Assembly: GCA_050293315.1 (NCBI GenBank)
Contig: JBNKMS010000008.1
Location: 47,992-111,991 of the forward strand
DNA from: CBFDBF01 sp050293315
GTDB lineage: Bacteria; Pseudomonadota; Gammaproteobacteria; Chromatiales; Chromatiaceae
Length of the DNA: 64,000 nt
Direction: 5' to 3'
A model generated the notes under the pieces. The model did no database searches and was not told the origin of the DNA. It was given only the letters and a program-made list of their open reading frames with translations. Below are positions 8,997 to 18,478 of the stretch, piece by piece. Each line of letters starts with the position of its first letter. The first letter of the stretch is position 1. Made by a program: the position numbers and the translations under genes.

Positions 8997-10139
8997 ATGA
9001 AATTCGATCTGGATGATATCTGGATGGAAGAAATGGAGGGACTGACAAAGCTCAGTCGCCTGCAGAAACGGCGATTCTATCGGGTAATTATGGTGCTGGC
9101 ATCCGGCATCAGCTATCTGATAGATACTGCTCTACTCGCGCTATTCAGCAAGGCCGGTACTATAGATTTTACCATCGTTAGCTTCTATGGCTTTGCAGCG
9201 GTTGTGTATGTGGTTGTCTTTACGGCAATGTTCGCGAGTGGTGTTGGTGAAGATTCTAAGGATCCACATTTGGTTGTGAGCCAAATGATTTGTGCCATCA
9301 GTATCCAGGTTACTTCGATCATTTTGGCACCGAAATTGACCGCTTTCTTTCTGGGGTTATTGTTTCTTGTCTTTATCTTTGGAATGCTGAGGGTATCTCT
9401 AAGTGCAGCGCTATTGTTCTGGGTGATTACCTCGACCGCGATTCTGAGCGCAATGTCTGCGAGTGTAGAACCTAAGGTGGTTTTATGGCAACCAAATGAA
9501 ACAGAGGGCATGCTTGTTGCGATATCATTTTCTATGATCCTACTGCGCATGATTGTTGTTGGTTATTACTCCACCATGCTGCGCATGAAAATGTATGAGA
9601 AAAGTAGCCATTTTGAAGATGTTGCTATCCATGACTCTCTGACTGGACTGTTCAACCGAAACGTCGTCATTCCAGCCATCAAAGATCAAATTGCGCTCAG
9701 TCAGCGCGGTAACAATACCTCATCACTGGCAATGCTGGATATAGATGATTTCAAATCGATAAACGACCAATACGGACACACAACTGGAGACGATGTGCTT
9801 ACGACCTTGGCACAGCACTTCAGCAGTCAGGTCAGAGAAGCAGATATGGTAGGACGCTTTGGCGGTGAAGAGTTCATCTTTCTAATGCCTATGACAAATG
9901 TTGCAGGGGCCATGGAGATCATGGAACGTATCATGCAAGGTATGTTAGATGTTAACTGGAAAGGTCTTGAAGAGGGTCACCGTATTACGTTTTCGTGCGG
10001 AGTTACAGAGATCAAAGATGATGACACGATTGATGCGGTACTAAAGCGCGCAGACGAAGCACTTTATGCGGCCAAAAAAGATGGAAAAAATAGGGTGTAC
10101 CAGCATAATAAAATGGATTGTGAACAGACAACTGGTTAG
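8997..10139 (+). CDS. Membrane diguanylate cyclase (GGDEF domain)
   Basis: A 380-aa protein with six likely transmembrane helices (about 28-195), then a GGDEF domain that makes cyclic di-GMP from two GTP. The active site is GGEEF at 289-293. An RxxD inhibitory site (280-283, READ) stands five residues before it, so product inhibition is likely. Metal-binding LDIDDFKSIND and the DEALYAAKKDGKNRV end are intact, so the enzyme should be active. The membrane part has no named sensor domain that I recognise. It is a single gene with GGAG 10 bases before the ATG. Confidence 0.93.
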   Translation: MKFDLDDIWMEEMEGLTKLSRLQKRRFYRVIMVLASGISYLIDTALLALFSKAGTIDFTIVSFYGFAAVVYVVVFTAMFASGVGEDSKDPHLVVSQMICAISIQVTSIILAPKLTAFFLGLLFLVFIFGMLRVSLSAALLFWVITSTAILSAMSASVEPKVVLWQPNETEGMLVAISFSMILLRMIVVGYYSTMLRMKMYEKSSHFEDVAIHDSLTGLFNRNVVIPAIKDQIALSQRGNNTSSLAMLDIDDFKSINDQYGHTTGDDVLTTLAQHFSSQVREADMVGRFGGEEFIFLMPMTNVAGAMEIMERIMQGMLDVNWKGLEEGHRITFSCGVTEIKDDDTIDAVLKRADEALYAAKKDGKNRVYQHNKMDCEQTTG

Positions 10140-10197
10140 AATGTTTGGAATTCATCCATATAACATTGTTGTTCAGTATCAGGTTTAGAAATTATTA

Positions 10198-10485
10198 TTA
10201 CTCTTCAAATGCGAGCAACTCCATATCTGCGGCTTCATTTCTGAGGGGTATTAACGATTGATACTCAGGCGACGCATACCAATTTTTGAGCGCACTCTGA
10301 TCTGGAAAGCGTATAACAACCGTGTCACAGTGCTCGTGTGTTCCAGCAAGCACTGATAATAGCTTACCTCTAAGAATAAGTTCTGCTCCCCACGGCTCTA
10401 GTGTGGCTGGTACCTGGCTACGATATTCTGCCCATTTGGCTTTATCTTTAACTGTTATGTGTCCAATAACATATGCACTGCTCAT
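10198..10485 (-). CDS. DUF1330-family protein
   Basis: A 95-aa protein of the dimeric ferredoxin-like barrel group. AYVIGHITVKD at the start, a YRSQVPATLEPWG segment and FPDQSALKNWYASPEYQSL are typical of DUF1330. No catalytic function is established for the family. It stands alone, 32 bases downstream of the PP-loop gene on the same strand, and could be the last gene of that operon. Confidence 0.85.
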   Translation of the reverse strand: MSSAYVIGHITVKDKAKWAEYRSQVPATLEPWGAELILRGKLLSVLAGTHEHCDTVVIRFPDQSALKNWYASPEYQSLIPLRNEAADMELLAFEE

Positions 10486-10517
10486 AATTACTCCATTATT
10501 TGCGCTTAGTAAATCGG

Positions 10518-11189
10518 TTACGTGTTATTTGGTGCAACATCAGCAAATACAAAATCATCACGCTGAACAATATCTCCAATGGTGATTTCTATCTGTTGTT
10601 TAAACATGGGGCCGTCAAAAACAAAGCTATGAAACTCTCCATTCTCACCACATGGGTCAATGGTTTTTGGTAACAAATCCAATAAAGCTTCATTAAATTC
10701 AGCTCCTGCTAATTCGCGTGGAGTTTGTTTAGGGTCAATACATGTGATTACCGCTCTAAGGCCGCCGTCAACCATCTCATTTGCCAGTTTGTCTGTGGGT
10801 ATACCCCAGAGAGGGAAAACAGGTTCGATTCCTGATCCGTTTAACCGCTCTTCTCTATAATTGCGTATATCTTCAAGAAACAGATCACCAAACGCAAAAC
10901 AGTCGATATTGTCCTGTTTTGCGTTCTCAACAAATTGTCCCATTATTTTTTCATATTCAGAGTTGCTGCATGGATAAGGTATTTCAATTATCTCCAGGGG
11001 AAGTCCAATGCTCTCTGCCTGCCTTTGTAAAAGCTCAACTCTTACACCATGCATGGCTACACGACTAAACTCTGTATTAACCGTGCAGAAGAGGCCTACT
11101 AAATCAATTTCCGGATCCTGCTGCAGTTTATATAGCGCCCAGGCACTATCTTTGCCGCTACTCCAAGACATCAGTGTCCTTCTATTCAT
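10518..11189 (-). CDS. PP-loop ATP pyrophosphatase, Dph6-like (diphthine--ammonia ligase family)
   Basis: A 223-aa protein with the PP-loop SSGKDS at residues 10-15, which binds ATP and releases pyrophosphate by adenylating a substrate. The rest matches the Dph6/MJ0570 family: CTVNTEFSRVAMHGVR, FGDLFLEDIRNYRE, PLWGIPTDKLANEM and a C-terminal GENGEFHSFVFDGPMF. Eukaryotic Dph6 amidates diphthine on EF2. Bacteria lack diphthamide, so the bacterial substrate is unknown. It overlaps the next gene upstream by 8 bases. Confidence 0.85.
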   Translation of the reverse strand: MNRRTLMSWSSGKDSAWALYKLQQDPEIDLVGLFCTVNTEFSRVAMHGVRVELLQRQAESIGLPLEIIEIPYPCSNSEYEKIMGQFVENAKQDNIDCFAFGDLFLEDIRNYREERLNGSGIEPVFPLWGIPTDKLANEMVDGGLRAVITCIDPKQTPRELAGAEFNEALLDLLPKTIDPCGENGEFHSFVFDGPMFKQQIEITIGDIVQRDDFVFADVAPNNT

Positions 11190-11697
11190 GATTTTGGGCC
11201 TTTCCCGCGGACATTCGTATGTAGTAAATTGCTAAATACAACAGACCGCCAATAAGCGCACTATACAAACAGAGCTTATGTAATGTCTGCGCAGATACTA
11301 GATGAAATAATGCATTGTTATCAGTGATTGGGAAAAGAGGCTCCACATCGACATGCATAATGCTATCTAGCAGTACATGACTAAATGTACCTATAAAAGC
11401 GGATAAGAAAGCAACCCACCATGCGATCTTAATCTGCCACTGTTTATTCAGGCCGAGTACGAATAAACCAGCCTCAGATAGATATTTGCCAGATAGGGCA
11501 GAGAGTACCGCCAGTAGTGTGGCGCCAATATAGGTATGAGAAAAACCGTGGAGATTACTATCGCCTGTAATCATGGCTATTAAGGGCTGTATATCCATTA
11601 CGATTTGGGCCCAACCGAACACCATCAAACTAAAGCTGCTTTGCAGAAGGGCTTTAACAACTATGCCCGGCCCCATGTGAAATGGAGTAAACGGCAT
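11182..11697 (-). CDS. Membrane protein, metal-dependent-hydrolase-like (YdjM/DUF457 type)
   Basis: A 171-aa protein with about four hydrophobic segments. The N-terminal FTPFHMGPG, the central HGFSHTYIGA and the HVLLDSIMH segment resemble the conserved His/Asp positions of YdjM-like membrane proteins annotated as metal-dependent hydrolases. No activity is proven for this group. It lies in a compact operon between the cysZ-like gene and the PP-loop gene, and overlaps the latter. Confidence 0.65.
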   Translation of the reverse strand: MPFTPFHMGPGIVVKALLQSSFSLMVFGWAQIVMDIQPLIAMITGDSNLHGFSHTYIGATLLAVLSALSGKYLSEAGLFVLGLNKQWQIKIAWWVAFLSAFIGTFSHVLLDSIMHVDVEPLFPITDNNALFHLVSAQTLHKLCLYSALIGGLLYLAIYYIRMSAGKAQNHE

Positions 11698-11703
11698 TAC
11701 GGT

Positions 11704-12423
11704 CTATCCTCTATCACACCACATAGCAGTTGCCCCGGCTACCGCAGCCGGCATAGCGGCGAAGTTCAGAATCGGGATCATCATCATCAGAGTAAGACTA
11801 CCACCGAACCCCAGTGCGGCCAGTCTGTTGTTTTGGTTATGGGCGTGTTGGTCTTTGAACTCCAGGCCGTTGTTTGCCATGGGATAGTCTGAATACTCCA
11901 ATGCCAGATACCAGATACCGAACAGCGTCCAGAGTATTGGTGCAATAACGTTTATCCCGGGTATTAAAAACAGCAATAGCAGTGGCAAGGCGCGGGCAAC
12001 GAAGTAGCGTAATTTAATCATCTCAGAACGAACCGCTGGCCATACGGCCTGCATGATACCGCTGTGCACCTGAACAGGATTATTGCCTGTAAGCAGAATC
12101 TCCACCTTCTCCGCAAGCAGGCCGTTAAAAGGCGCCGCAATCATATTGGCCACGATGGTGAAGCTATAGAAGGTGACCAGGATTGCGGCGATGGCAAACA
12201 GTGGCCAAAGGATATATCTAAAATAGGATAACCAGGAGTCCTGCGGCAGCATCCAGTCGAGCAGATTCTCAAACTGGGATATGCCAATCCAGGCAAGTAG
12301 TGAAAACACCAGGATGTTGACCAGAAATGGCATGGCAACATAGCGACGCAGTCCAGGTCTGGACAGTAGCTTAAGACCGGTAAGCAGATATGCGGCGCCG
12401 GCAACAGGAGAGTTCTTGATCAT
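11704..12423 (-). CDS. cysZ: CysZ/EI24-family membrane protein
   Basis: A 239-aa inner-membrane protein with about four membrane segments. The YSFTIVANMIAAPFNGLLAEKVE segment and PLLLLFLIPGINVIAPILW match the CysZ/EI24 family. CysZ imports sulfate for cysteine synthesis in E. coli. cysM lies 22 kb away, not adjacent, so the transport role is inferred from the family alone. The ATG overlaps the uppP stop on the same strand, so the two are likely coupled. Confidence 0.8.
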   Translation of the reverse strand: MIKNSPVAGAAYLLTGLKLLSRPGLRRYVAMPFLVNILVFSLLAWIGISQFENLLDWMLPQDSWLSYFRYILWPLFAIAAILVTFYSFTIVANMIAAPFNGLLAEKVEILLTGNNPVQVHSGIMQAVWPAVRSEMIKLRYFVARALPLLLLFLIPGINVIAPILWTLFGIWYLALEYSDYPMANNGLEFKDQHAHNQNNRLAALGFGGSLTLMMMIPILNFAAMPAAVAGATAMWCDRG

Positions 12424-13226
12424 TAGCTTGCAGCAATAAAGATTAAGGCAGCGCCGAGGATAAGCCGATAGATAACAAACGGCAACATACCGACTCTCTC
12501 AATGAAGCTGAGAAACATATGGATGCAAAGATAGGCGGCAACAAAGGAGAGTATCACTCCCAGCATCAGATCATCCCAGATGACCTGTTCGCCACTACTA
12601 ACCAGGCCATAGGTCACATAGATTCCAGACATGAATATGGTAGGTATGGAGAGTAGAAAAGAGAACCTGGAGGCCGCCTTTCTGCTCAGTCCAAGAAGCA
12701 GTGCAGCAGTTATAGTGATGCCGGAGCGTGAGGTGCCGGGGATAATTGCCACAGCCTGAAACACTCCTATGATCAGTGCATCCCTCCAGGATAGTGAGAA
12801 CTCATCGCGTTGACGCTCTCCTTTGGTATCGGCCCAGTAGAGTAGAATCGCGAACACGACGGTGGTGGTGATGATTACCACAATGGAGCGCAGGCTGCTC
12901 TCTACAACACCCTTAAACAGTGCCCCAAATAGAACCACCGGAATAGTGGCCAGTATGATCATCCAGACCATTCTGGAGTTCTCACTGCTGGTAGCATCCG
13001 TGCGAAGTGAGCGTATGAAATCGTTTAACATCTCTCTTAGATCACGCCTGAAGTAGGCGATCACTGCGGCCAATGAACCTACGTGGACGGCCACATCGAA
13101 TGCCAGCCCCTGGTCGGTAAAGCCGAATAGGGACGGTACCAGGATAAGGTGTGCCGAACTGGATATTGGCAGAAATTCGGTTAACCCCTGGACCAGAGCC
13201 AGGATAATGATCTGAACTGTTTCCAT
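12423..13226 (-). CDS. uppP: Undecaprenyl-diphosphatase
   Basis: UppP (BacA) removes a phosphate from undecaprenyl diphosphate, recycling the lipid carrier for peptidoglycan, O-antigen and other envelope polymers. The 267-aa protein has seven to eight membrane segments and both signature loops: GLTEFLPISSSAHL (14-27, catalytic Glu and Ser) and PGTSRSGITI (catalytic Arg). It starts 3 bases after the phosphopantetheinyl transferase stop, in the same operon. Confidence 0.97.
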   Translation of the reverse strand: METVQIIILALVQGLTEFLPISSSAHLILVPSLFGFTDQGLAFDVAVHVGSLAAVIAYFRRDLREMLNDFIRSLRTDATSSENSRMVWMIILATIPVVLFGALFKGVVESSLRSIVVIITTTVVFAILLYWADTKGERQRDEFSLSWRDALIIGVFQAVAIIPGTSRSGITITAALLLGLSRKAASRFSFLLSIPTIFMSGIYVTYGLVSSGEQVIWDDLMLGVILSFVAAYLCIHMFLSFIERVGMLPFVIYRLILGAALIFIAAS

Positions 13227-13229
13227 GCG

Positions 13230-13916
13230 CTATTCTATCAGGGCGGATAGATTTAGTCGGTAGCTACTCCAGCTATCAGCCTTTGGTAGCGGTGTCTCTG
13301 CAGCCACACATCCTATCCACCCCGGTTGCGGTGTTATATGTTCAGTATGGCAATGGCATCTCTCTTCCATCGGGCCAAAGATACCCACGCCTCGACATTT
13401 GGCGCAGGATTCCATAGCGGTCCAGTGGTGAAAAAAGGCCTGGGTAAGGCTATCTCCACTCAAACCGGCCAACTCTTTCTGTATGGTCGGAGAGAATACC
13501 CGTTGTGCTAGCTGTAGCAGACTTGGTCTATGCATCAACTGCTCCAGATCGACTCCAATGGCGCTAGTGGAAACCACCAGTAGAGCCATTTCACCGCTGT
13601 GACTGAGATTGAACTGGATATTGGCCCCGGGGTTGCGCAGGGTAGGTTTGCCCTTGTGCCCGTAGTCAAACAGCACCCTATCACCAGGCATATCAAGATA
13701 ACCACCGAGGATGTAACGTGTACCTGCTCGCGCCACGACATATCGCCGACGCAGTGGAGAGCTGACCAAACGCTGTTTCTTTTCGATCTCGTCCGGGGAT
13801 AGCAGTTGTTCCAGCTCACCTATAGGCTGCTCCAGATCTATCTTCCATATATGGATAGAGTCGGCTTGCAGTTCAGGCGATTCATCCGCCGGGGTCCAGT
13901 GTACAATGTGGTGCAT
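13230..13916 (-). CDS. 4'-phosphopantetheinyl transferase superfamily protein (Sfp-like)
   Basis: This family moves 4'-phosphopantetheine from coenzyme A to carrier proteins. The order of motifs fits: QFNLSHSGEMAL, then GVDLEQL with the metal-binding Asp and Glu, then FHHWTAMESCAKCRGVG. The last motif is normally WxxKES/AxxK; here the first Lys is Met, although the Glu and the second Lys remain. The ORF opens at a TTG at 13940. ATG at 13928 or 13916 is more likely, and 13916 has GGGAAA upstream. No NRPS or PKS gene is in the window, so its target carrier is unknown. It is divergent from recJ, about 45 bases away. Confidence 0.85.
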   Translation of the reverse strand: MHHIVHWTPADESPELQADSIHIWKIDLEQPIGELEQLLSPDEIEKKQRLVSSPLRRRYVVARAGTRYILGGYLDMPGDRVLFDYGHKGKPTLRNPGANIQFNLSHSGEMALLVVSTSAIGVDLEQLMHRPSLLQLAQRVFSPTIQKELAGLSGDSLTQAFFHHWTAMESCAKCRGVGIFGPMEERCHCHTEHITPQPGWIGCVAAETPLPKADSWSSYRLNLSALIE

Positions 13917-13960
13917 GATGTTTCCCATTATCAACGACAAGCAGCTGAAGGTCTATCGCC

Positions 13961-15691
13961 GTGCGGAAAAACAGTAAAAAGATAGTTCGCCATAGCCTGC
14001 CATCAGAATCGGTTGAACTACCATCTGAACTCCATCCGCTGCTGCGAAACGCCTATGCAATACGCGGGGTCAGGTCCGCGGACGAACTAGATCTTGGGCT
14101 GGGCACTCTACCATCACCAGAGACACTGACAGCCACGAGTGATGCTGCAGAACTACTGCATGCAACACTACAGCAAGATGGAAATATTATAATCATCGGT
14201 GACTTTGATGCCGACGGTGCAACAAGTTGCGTCCTTGCTGTGCTTGCACTGCGTTCGATGGGTGCCTCCCATGTAAGTTATCTGGTCCCCAGTCGGTTTG
14301 AATACGGTTATGGTCTAACACCTGAGATCGTCACTATCGCACTACAACAGAAGCCGGATTTGATCATCACAGTGGATAACGGCATCTCCGGTATAGAGGG
14401 GGCCAGGCTGGCGCAGCAGGCCGGGATATCGCTGTTGATCACCGACCACCATTTGCCTGGTAGGGAACTCCCGCCTGCGGATGTCATAGTCAATCCACAC
14501 CTGCATAATGATACCTTTGAGGGAAGAAATCTGGCTGGTGTAGGGGTGGTCTTCTACGTAATGGCGGCCTTGAGAGGCTGGTTGCGGCAACGGGCGTGGT
14601 TCAGCGACCGAGGTATAGCTGAGCCCAATCTGGCAGAGCTGCTCGATCTGGTGGCCCTTGGCACCGTGGCTGACGTGGTACCGCTGGATCGAGTAAACCG
14701 GATATTGGTACATCAGGGGCTGCAGCGCATCCGTAGTGGCCGCTGTCGTCCCGGTATTTCCGCCCTGCTAAGGGTGGCAAATCGAGAACAGGGCAGGGTG
14801 GTTGCGGCCGACCTTGGGTATGCGGTCGCCCCGCGCCTAAACGCAGCTGGCCGTCTGGATGATATCTCTCTTGGGATTGAGTGTCTGCTACAGGATGACT
14901 ACCAGTTGGCCTGGAAAGCGGTAGAGAAGCTGGACAGCCTGAACAGGGAGCGACGAGATATCGAGGGGAAGATGCAGCGCCAGGCACTGGCCGCACTCAA
15001 GGACCTTTTTCCACAGCAAGAGGGGGTGAGAGATTATGGCCTCTGTGTATATGACAAGGAGTGGCACCAGGGGGTGATCGGGATCCTGGCAGGGCGCCTA
15101 CGTGAGCGTTTCAGCCGACCGGTCATAGCCTTCGCACCGGATGGTAACGGGGTAATCAAAGGCTCGGCCCGTTCCATTCCAGGTCTACATATGCGCGACC
15201 TGCTGGATGCAGTGGCCACCCAACATCCTGGTATCCTCAGCCGGTTTGGTGGTCACGCCATGGCTGCCGGCTTGAGTCTGCAGACATCAGATTTTGAGCC
15301 GTTTCGCAGGGCGTTTGAACAGGAGGTACGGCGCCACATTAGTGCTGATCAGCTACGTGGTGTCATATACTCTGACGGGTGTCTGGAAGAGAGTGATTTC
15401 TGTATGGAGTTGGCGGAGCAGTTGCGCTCGGGTGGACCCTGGGGACAGGGCTTTCCAGAGCCACTGTTTGACGGCAAGTTTAGGGTCAGCAACAGTCGTA
15501 TAGTTGGAGAGCACCATCTCAAGCTGGAACTTAGGCCTGAGGGTGGTTCTGCAGTCCTAGATGCCATCGCATTTAATCAGGCAGAGGCCGGCGTGCCGAG
15601 AAACAGAGCTGTTATCCACGCGGTTTATCGCCTTGATATCAATGAGTATCGCGGCAGGCGTAGCCTGCAGCTTATTGTCGAGCAGCTTTGA
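13961..15691 (+). CDS. recJ: Single-stranded-DNA-specific exonuclease RecJ
   Basis: RecJ is a 5'-3' single-strand DNA exonuclease acting in recombination and mismatch repair. The 576-aa protein has the DHH phosphoesterase motifs DFDADG (81-86), VDNG (138-141) and DHH (162-164), and the DHHA1 motif GGHAMAAGL near 432. An in-frame stop upstream leaves GTG at 13961 as the only good long start; GAAGG stands about 10 bases before it. Confidence 0.97.
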   Translation: MRKNSKKIVRHSLPSESVELPSELHPLLRNAYAIRGVRSADELDLGLGTLPSPETLTATSDAAELLHATLQQDGNIIIIGDFDADGATSCVLAVLALRSMGASHVSYLVPSRFEYGYGLTPEIVTIALQQKPDLIITVDNGISGIEGARLAQQAGISLLITDHHLPGRELPPADVIVNPHLHNDTFEGRNLAGVGVVFYVMAALRGWLRQRAWFSDRGIAEPNLAELLDLVALGTVADVVPLDRVNRILVHQGLQRIRSGRCRPGISALLRVANREQGRVVAADLGYAVAPRLNAAGRLDDISLGIECLLQDDYQLAWKAVEKLDSLNRERRDIEGKMQRQALAALKDLFPQQEGVRDYGLCVYDKEWHQGVIGILAGRLRERFSRPVIAFAPDGNGVIKGSARSIPGLHMRDLLDAVATQHPGILSRFGGHAMAAGLSLQTSDFEPFRRAFEQEVRRHISADQLRGVIYSDGCLEESDFCMELAEQLRSGGPWGQGFPEPLFDGKFRVSNSRIVGEHHLKLELRPEGGSAVLDAIAFNQAEAGVPRNRAVIHAVYRLDINEYRGRRSLQLIVEQL

Positions 15692-15772
15692 TTGACCGCT
15701 GCAGAGCAATAAGAGAGGATGGATGGCGTTAACAAGCGTCTATCCGCAGAACTACAGGATTCATCCATAGTT

Positions 15773-16291
15773 ATGACCGAGGAGCCAGAAGAGCTAGAAC
15801 AAGAGGGCGTCAGCAAGAGCCAACTGAAGCGAGAGATGTTGGAGCTGCAACAGGTAGGGGAGAGGTTAATCAGCATGAGCGCAACAGAGTTGGCCGACTT
15901 CCCGCTAACTCCCACCCTACAGGACGCACTGGAGGAGTCCCGCCGGATAAAGGGGCGTGGCGCCATGCGCCGTCACATCAGACGTGTGGGCAAGCTGTTG
16001 CGCGAGGCCGATAGCGATGCCATTCGGCAGCTGTTGGATCGCATGGATAATCACGATCTGATAGAGAAACAGCGTTTCCACCAGCTTGAGCAGTGGCGTG
16101 ACCGATTGCTACAAGAGGGTGATACAGCACTTAACGAGTTGCTTGAGCAGTACCCCACGGCCGATAGACAACAGCTTCGCCAGTTGATCAGGACTGCGGT
16201 TAAAGAGCAGACGCAGGCGGCCCCACCGGCGTCTTCCCGCAAGCTGTTTCGTTATCTTAGGGAGCTGTCTGCGCATGCCAACAAGGAGTAA
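15773..16291 (+). CDS. darP: Ribosome-associated protein DarP/YjgA (DUF615)
   Basis: DarP (YjgA) is a 50S-assembly-associated helical protein. The family core begins at SKSQLKREMLELQQVG and continues through PLTPTLQDALEESRRIKGRGAMRRHIRRVGKLLRE, as here. An in-frame ATG at 15719 exists, but AAGAGAGG abuts it directly and cannot serve it. ATG at 15773 gives 172 aa and places 12 residues before the conserved core, as in E. coli. The 3' end overlaps ygfX by 17 bases. Confidence 0.85.
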   Translation: MTEEPEELEQEGVSKSQLKREMLELQQVGERLISMSATELADFPLTPTLQDALEESRRIKGRGAMRRHIRRVGKLLREADSDAIRQLLDRMDNHDLIEKQRFHQLEQWRDRLLQEGDTALNELLEQYPTADRQQLRQLIRTAVKEQTQAAPPASSRKLFRYLRELSAHANKE

Positions 16292-16724
16292 AGAAAAACT
16301 GCTCATCCACCCAGGAGTATCCAGGTCGCTGGCGCTAATGTTGCTGCTGTCACACGCCGCGGCGCTAGCCGTTGTGCCACCGCTGCAGCTTGGACTGATG
16401 TTTAAGCTCCTGTTGGCGACTGCTGTTGTATCCAGCCTGACCTATTATGCTAGACGGGATCTGCTAGGCCTGGGCCGATCGGCGGTCGTCGGCGTTGAGT
16501 GGAGTGACGCAGGCGGTTGGGGGCTTATCGACCGGGAAGGTAATTGCTCTGCAGCCACTCTACTCGGCTCTAGCTATCTACATAGATATCTGCTCACTCT
16601 TAATTTCAGGCTCCCGGGTGGCACCAAACGCCGTCTGATCCTAACACCAGACTCGGTTGATGCCGACCAGTTCAGGCGACTGCGAGCACGTTTAGAGTGG
16701 GCGCGCCCATATCAGGGGGAGTAG
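16275..16724 (+). CDS. YgfX/CptA-like membrane protein
   Basis: A 149-aa protein with a short N-terminus, two membrane helices (about 17-62), and a soluble part containing [30 protein letters not shown] and [17 protein letters not shown]. This order matches the YgfX family, encoded near nadB/rpoE in many gammaproteobacteria. YgfX is usually paired with SdhE (YgfY); no SdhE is present here and darP takes the upstream place. In E. coli YgfX has been described as a toxin acting on the cytoskeleton, which is disputed. The 3' end overlaps the convergent nadB by 13 bases. Confidence 0.75.
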   Translation: MPTRSKEKLLIHPGVSRSLALMLLLSHAAALAVVPPLQLGLMFKLLLATAVVSSLTYYARRDLLGLGRSAVVGVEWSDAGGWGLIDREGNCSAATLLGSSYLHRYLLTLNFRLPGGTKRRLILTPDSVDADQFRRLRARLEWARPYQGE

Positions 16725-18334
16725 TTGTTGGGGATCAGTATGGTAGGACGGCGCTGTCCCTGGTCGTCTCTCTGGGGAAAATCGATAGTATAGTGCAGCC
16801 CGCGGCTCTCCTTCCGCCGCAGGGCGCAGCGGATGATCAGGTCGGCAACATCGACCAGATTACGCAACTCCAACAGGTCGTTGTGTATCCTAAAGTGGCC
16901 GTAGTACTCCTCAATCTCCTGGCGCAGCAGGTTGACTCTGCGCTTGGCCCTCGCCAGCCGCTTATCACTACGAACAATTCCAACATAATCCCACATGAAA
17001 TGGCGCAGCTCATCCCAGTTGTGCGATACCACAACATCTTCATCAGAATCGGTCACGCGACTCTCATCCCAGGGTGGTAGATCTGGAGGAGTAGGGACAC
17101 TATCCAGCTGCTGTGCGATATCCACAGCGGCCACTTGGCTAAAGACCAGGCACTCTAAAAGGGAGTTACTGGCCATGCGGTTGGCGCCATGTAGTCCGGT
17201 ATAGGCGGTCTCACCGATGGCATATAGTCCAGCCACATCGGTGCGGGCATTGTGGTCGGTCATCAGACCACCACAGGTGTAGTGGGCGGCAGGAACCACT
17301 GGGATCGGCTCCTTGGAGATATCTATCCCAAAGTCGAGACAGGTAGCGTAGATTGTAGGAAAGTGCTCCTGAATAAAGCTGAGCGGCTTATGGCTGATAT
17401 CCAGGTATACACAGTCTAGACCTAGACGCTTCATATTGTGGTCGATGGCGCGGGCAACTATATCTCGCGGGGCAAGCTCGGCCCTCTCGTCATAGTCCGG
17501 CATAAAGCGTCTACCGTCTGGCAGCAGCAGCTTGGCCCCTTCGCCGCGGAGTGCCTCACTGATGAGGAAGGACTTGGCATGGGGGTGATAGAGGCAGGTC
17601 GGATGAAACTGGATGAACTCCATATTCGCCGCCCTGCAGCCGGCACGCCACCCCATAGCGATCCCATCTCCGGTAGAGAGATCAGGATTGGAGGTGTAAA
17701 GATATGCCTTGCTGGCCCCGCCGGTCGCCAGCACCACGAAACGGGCCCTAAATGTCTCCACCCGGTCAGCGTCACGATTCAATACATAGGCACCGAGGCA
17801 GCGATCCTCTTCCAGCCCGGCCTTTTGCCCTGTGATCAGATCGATGGCAATGTGATTTTCGAACAGGTCTATGTGAGAGAGGGCCCGTACACGGTTTTCC
17901 AGGGTATCTTCCAGCTCCTGTCCGGTAGCATCGGCGGTGTGGATAACTCGACGGTGTGAGTGTCCCCCCTCGCGGGTGAGGTGATACTCCTCGCTAGAGT
18001 CGTGGTCCTTGGTGAACTCCATCCCCTGTTGCAGTAGCCATTCGATACTCCCTGGCCCCTTCTCCACGACCAGCCTGACGGTATCCTCATCACAGAGGCC
18101 GGCCCCGGCATTCAAGGTATCCTCAATATGGGACTCGAAGGAGTCTCCCTCACCCAGCACTGCCGAGATTCCACCCTGAGCGTAGTGGGTGTTGCTTTCA
18201 GAGATATTAAGCTTGGTTACTACGGCAACAGTGATATTCTGCGGCAATCTGAGCGCCAGACTGAGGCCTGCGGCTCCACTGCCGATAATCAAAACATCGT
18301 GTAAATGGGCGTCTGATTGCATAATTTGGGCCAT
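16712..18334 (-). CDS. nadB: L-aspartate oxidase
   Basis: NadB is an FAD enzyme that oxidises aspartate to iminoaspartate, the first step of NAD synthesis. About 540 aa. The N-terminal dinucleotide fold is [30 protein letters not shown], the [12 protein letters not shown] segment, the catalytic SLLREG-like region and HYTCGG with the active-site His/Arg surroundings are visible. The ORF opens at TTG 18349; ATG at 18334 or 18322 are better starts. It is divergent from rpoE, the classic nadB/rpoE pair. Confidence 0.96.
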   Translation of the reverse strand: MAQIMQSDAHLHDVLIIGSGAAGLSLALRLPQNITVAVVTKLNISESNTHYAQGGISAVLGEGDSFESHIEDTLNAGAGLCDEDTVRLVVEKGPGSIEWLLQQGMEFTKDHDSSEEYHLTREGGHSHRRVIHTADATGQELEDTLENRVRALSHIDLFENHIAIDLITGQKAGLEEDRCLGAYVLNRDADRVETFRARFVVLATGGASKAYLYTSNPDLSTGDGIAMGWRAGCRAANMEFIQFHPTCLYHPHAKSFLISEALRGEGAKLLLPDGRRFMPDYDERAELAPRDIVARAIDHNMKRLGLDCVYLDISHKPLSFIQEHFPTIYATCLDFGIDISKEPIPVVPAAHYTCGGLMTDHNARTDVAGLYAIGETAYTGLHGANRMASNSLLECLVFSQVAAVDIAQQLDSVPTPPDLPPWDESRVTDSDEDVVVSHNWDELRHFMWDYVGIVRSDKRLARAKRRVNLLRQEIEEYYGHFRIHNDLLELRNLVDVADLIIRCALRRKESRGLHYTIDFPQRDDQGQRRPTILIPNNYSP

Positions 18335-18402
18335 CGCTATTTGCCGCAAGACACGGCAACGTCCATAATCTCACCAACCTAGCGCTATTATACACAGCAG
18401 CA

Positions 18403-18430
18403 AGAACTATTTTGTCATTATGGTGTCAAT
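18403..18430 (+). promoter_or_regulatory. Candidate sigma-E-type promoter for the rpoE operon
   Basis: AGAACTA at 18403-18409 and GTCAAT at 18425-18430 are 15 bases apart. They resemble the sigma-E boxes GGAACTT and GTCTAA. The site lies about 50 bases before the rpoE start, where an autoregulated promoter is known in relatives. The match is partial and the call is inferred. Confidence 0.4.
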
Positions 18431-18478
18431 AAAAATGAATACTGGAACGCGCTCGCCGCGTACGGGGAGGTAGCCCAG

